From NCBI GenBank assembly GCA_964608495.1, contig CAZSOQ010000114.1:1-16702 (forward strand): a stretch of 16,702 nucleotides of DNA, written 5' to 3'. The notes beneath the pieces are model-generated. The model made no database searches. It was not told the DNA's origin and worked only from the letters and a program-made list of their open reading frames with translations. The DNA comes from JAKORR01 sp964608495 (GTDB lineage Bacteria; Armatimonadota; Zipacnadia; Zipacnadales; FEN-943). Shown one piece after another: positions 14,995 to 16,702 of this stretch (its first letter is position 1; the number at the start of each line of letters is the position of its first letter). Both the position numbers and the translations under genes were made by a program.

Positions 14995-16702
14995 CTATCT
15001 GCCGAGGATCTCGCGCACGTTGCGCAGGACCTTCTCGGGTGAAGGCATGTTCTCGGTCTCGAGCGTCTGCGCCATCGGGGGCGGGACGTTGTGGGCGGCG
15101 ACGATACGAACCGGCGCCTTGAGGGCGCCCCAGCAGTGGCGCTGGAGCTCGTAGGCGATATGCTCGCCGTAGCACCCCATCTCGGGCGCTTGCTGCAGAA
15201 CGAGCACGCGGCCGGTCTTGCGCGCCGAGGCCGCGAGCGTGTCCACGTCCAGCGGCACGAGCGTGCGCGGGTCCACCACCTCGACGGAGAGGCCGTCCTC
15301 GGCCGCCATCTCGGCCGCCTGCGTGGCGACGTGGTACATGTAGCTGTAGGCGACGATGGTCACATCCGTGCCCTCGCGGGCCACCTTGGCCACGCCGATC
15401 GGGAGCGTGTAATCGTCCTCGGGCACCTCGTCCTTCTCGAGATAGGCGAGCTGATGCTCGATGAAGACCACGGGATTGTCGTCGCGGATGGCGGCCTTCA
15501 GCAGGCCCTTGGCGTCGAAGGCCGTCGCCGGAGCGACCACCTTCAGGCCGGGGAACATGCAGACCACGGCCTCGAGCGACTGGGAGTGCTGGCCCGCGTA
15601 GCCCCTGCCGCCGCCGATGCTAGTGCGGATGACCAAGGGTATGCGCATCTTGCCACCGAACATGTACCGCGACTTCGCCACCTGGTTGCCCAACTGGTCC
15701 ATGGTCATCAGGATGAAGTCAATGTACATGATCTCGACGACCGGCCTCGTGCCCACCATCGCGGCGCCGCAGCCCGTGCCGATGATCCCCGCCTCGGAGA
15801 TGGCCGTGTTGAAGACCCGGTCGCGGCCGAAAACCTCGATGAGGCCGCGGGTCGCGCCGAAGGCACCACCGTAGTCGGCCACGTCCTCGCCGTAGAGGAC
15901 TACGCGACGGTCCCTGAGCATCTCCTCCATCAGGGCCTCGGCGACGGCATGGCGGTAGAGGATCCGGCCCTTGCCGTCGCGCGCCTGCTTCGTCGGCTCG
16001 CTGAGCAGGGCGGACCTGGGTGTGGCCCACTCCGGCCCGATGCCCTCGCTCGTCGCGTCGGTCATCAGGCCTTCGTAGATCGTGGCGGGATCAGGGTCGG
16101 TGCCCTCGTTGCCGGCCCAGTTGGTCGCGTCCGCCATCCGCTGGGCGGCCTTGGCCCTGTGGGCCTCGGCCTCCTGCGGCGTGAACAGGCCGGCCTCGGA
16201 GGCCTGGGCCTCGAAGGTGTCGATAGGGTCGCAGGCCAGCCACAGCTCCTCCTCTTCCTTGCTCCGGTAGGTTGTACGGTCATCGCTGAGGGAGTGGCCC
16301 ATGTAGCGGTAGGTCAGGCACTCGAGCAGCACGGGGCCCTCGCCCTCGCGGCACAGTGCGGCGGCCCGCGTGACCGCATCGCGCACGGCCACAGCGTCCA
16401 TGCCGTTCACGACCTCGGCGTGCATGTTCTCCGCATTGTAGCCGGCACCGCGGCGGGCCAGATGGCGGATGCCCGTCACCTCGCCCACCTGCTGGCCCGT
16501 CATCCCGTACTGGTTGTTCTCTCGATGAGGAATATGATGGGGCAGCCGCGCTTGAACTGGGCCATGGCGGCGAAGTTCATCGCCTCGTGGGCGATGCCGT
16601 TGTTGGCGGCGCCGTCGCCGAAGAAGCACACCACCACGCCCCCATTGCCCAGCTTCTCGCAGGCCAGGGCGGCGCCGGCGGCGATGGCCATGGAGCCGCC
16701 CA
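14995..16702 (-). CDS. Fused 2-oxoacid dehydrogenase E1 alpha-beta (frameshifted; 5' end outside window)
   Basis: E1 is the thiamine-diphosphate (ThDP)-dependent decarboxylase of pyruvate, branched-chain 2-oxoacid or acetoin dehydrogenase complexes. Here both subunits lie on one chain. The alpha part (about 16702-15964) has GDGAANNGIAHEAMNFA and then ENNQYGMTG, together the ThDP/Mg motif, plus YRYMGHSLSDDRTTYRSKEE, the ThDP-side loop. The beta part (about 15963-14995) has GEDVADYGGAFG, the catalytic-region Glu in TAISEAGIIG, and GQHSQS with the conserved His. The reading frame changes at 16516-16523: GAGAGAAC replaces the expected GAGAAC, so the alpha N-terminal frame ends shortly after it. 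No start codon joins the remaining frame. If real, this is a pseudogene; if an error, the gene is intact. Substrate class is undetermined. Confidence 0.88.
   Translation of the reverse strand, partial: GRLHGHRRRRRPGLREAGQWGRGGVLLRRRRRQQRHRPRGDELRRHGPVQARLPHHIPHRENNQYGMTGQQVGEVTGIRHLARRGAGYNAENMHAEVVNGMDAVAVRDAVTRAAALCREGEGPVLLECLTYRYMGHSLSDDRTTYRSKEEEELWLACDPIDTFEAQASEAGLFTPQEAEAHRAKAAQRMADATNWAGNEGTDPDPATIYEGLMTDATSEGIGPEWATPRSALLSEPTKQARDGKGRILYRHAVAEALMEEMLRDRRVVLYGEDVADYGGAFGATRGLIEVFGRDRVFNTAISEAGIIGTGCGAAMVGTRPVVEIMYIDFILMTMDQLGNQVAKSRYMFGGKMRIPLVIRTSIGGGRGYAGQHSQSLEAVVCMFPGLKVVAPATAFDAKGLLKAAIRDDNPVVFIEHQLAYLEKDEVPEDDYTLPIGVAKVAREGTDVTIVAYSYMYHVATQAAEMAAEDGLSVEVVDPRTLVPLDVDTLAASARKTGRVLVLQQAPEMGCYGEHIAYELQRHCWGALKAPVRIVAAHNVPPPMAQTLETENMPSPEKVLRNVREILGR
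16516..16524 (-). other. Two-base duplication (frameshift) inside the E1 ThDP motif
   Basis: On the minus strand the codons run CTC ATC GAG AGA ACA ACC AGT ACG GGA TGA, reading LIERTTSTG and then stop. Deleting one GA of the GAGAGA run gives ATC GAG AAC AAC CAG TAC GGG ATG, reading IENNQYGM, the exact family motif. Protein homology continues unbroken on either side in the two frames, so the indel is placed to within a few bases. Confidence 0.88.

Noticed and set aside
16500..16691. Programmed ribosomal frameshift in the E1 gene
   Set aside because: No slippery heptamer and no evident downstream structure. The change is a simple dinucleotide duplication, more typical of an indel error or mutation.
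1..16702. CRISPR array, insertion sequence, integrase, toxin-antitoxin or defence genes
   Set aside because: No regularly spaced repeats, terminal inverted repeats, transposase or nuclease-defence motifs were seen in either strand. The two tRNA genes show no adjacent integrase or duplicated 3' end.

Overview
The window is a GC-rich bacterial chromosomal segment (visibly about two thirds G+C, strong third-position G/C bias, dense long antisense open frames). It has ordinary housekeeping and metabolic genes, two CCA-encoding tRNA genes, and no insertion sequence, phage gene, CRISPR array or recognisable defence module. The mix is a pair of Gfo/Idh/MocA oxidoreductases, a secreted purple-acid-phosphatase-type enzyme, a large OPT-like membrane protein, secreted HEAT/TPR proteins and a fused E1 alpha-beta dehydrogenase. 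This resembles Armatimonadota, Planctomycetota or a similar free-living high-GC lineage. That assignment is an impression from gene content, not a phylogeny.

Layout. 1-281 (-) is the N-terminus of UvrB, cut by the window edge. A 339-bp divergent intergenic region follows. 621-4195 (+) holds a half-size ABC exporter and an RNase E/G-family ribonuclease. 4403-4476 (-) is tRNA-Gln(CUG) with a clear promoter. 4646-8537 (+) carries a secreted metallophosphatase, then a GNAT acetyltransferase and two Gfo/Idh/MocA oxidoreductases in close array. They converge on a minus-strand pair at 8549-10452, a class V PLP enzyme followed 2 bp later by a class I methyltransferase. tRNA-Leu(UAA) lies at 10559-10646 (-). 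10705-12684 (-) is an OPT-like multi-pass membrane protein with its own promoter. 12853-14833 (-) encodes two exported proteins, a CpxP/Spy-like helical protein and a HEAT/TPR protein. 14995-16702 (-) is a fused 2-oxoacid dehydrogenase E1 alpha-beta gene that runs off the right edge.

How the genes work together. UvrB, the RNase and the two tRNAs are core information processing. GNAT plus the two oxidoreductases look like a small sugar- or polyol-modifying operon. The PLP enzyme and methyltransferase are almost certainly translated from one message. The E1 fusion would feed an acyl-CoA-producing 2-oxoacid dehydrogenase complex. The membrane and secreted genes at 10705-14833 are envelope-associated, but no shared function is demonstrated.

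Most notable anomalies. (1) A 2-base duplication breaks the E1 gene exactly at its thiamine-diphosphate-binding motif. (2) An arginine/lysine-rich coding-like extension lies in frame upstream of the RNase with no usable start codon. (3) The second Gfo/Idh protein has altered catalytic motifs. I found no convincing undescribed multi-gene system.
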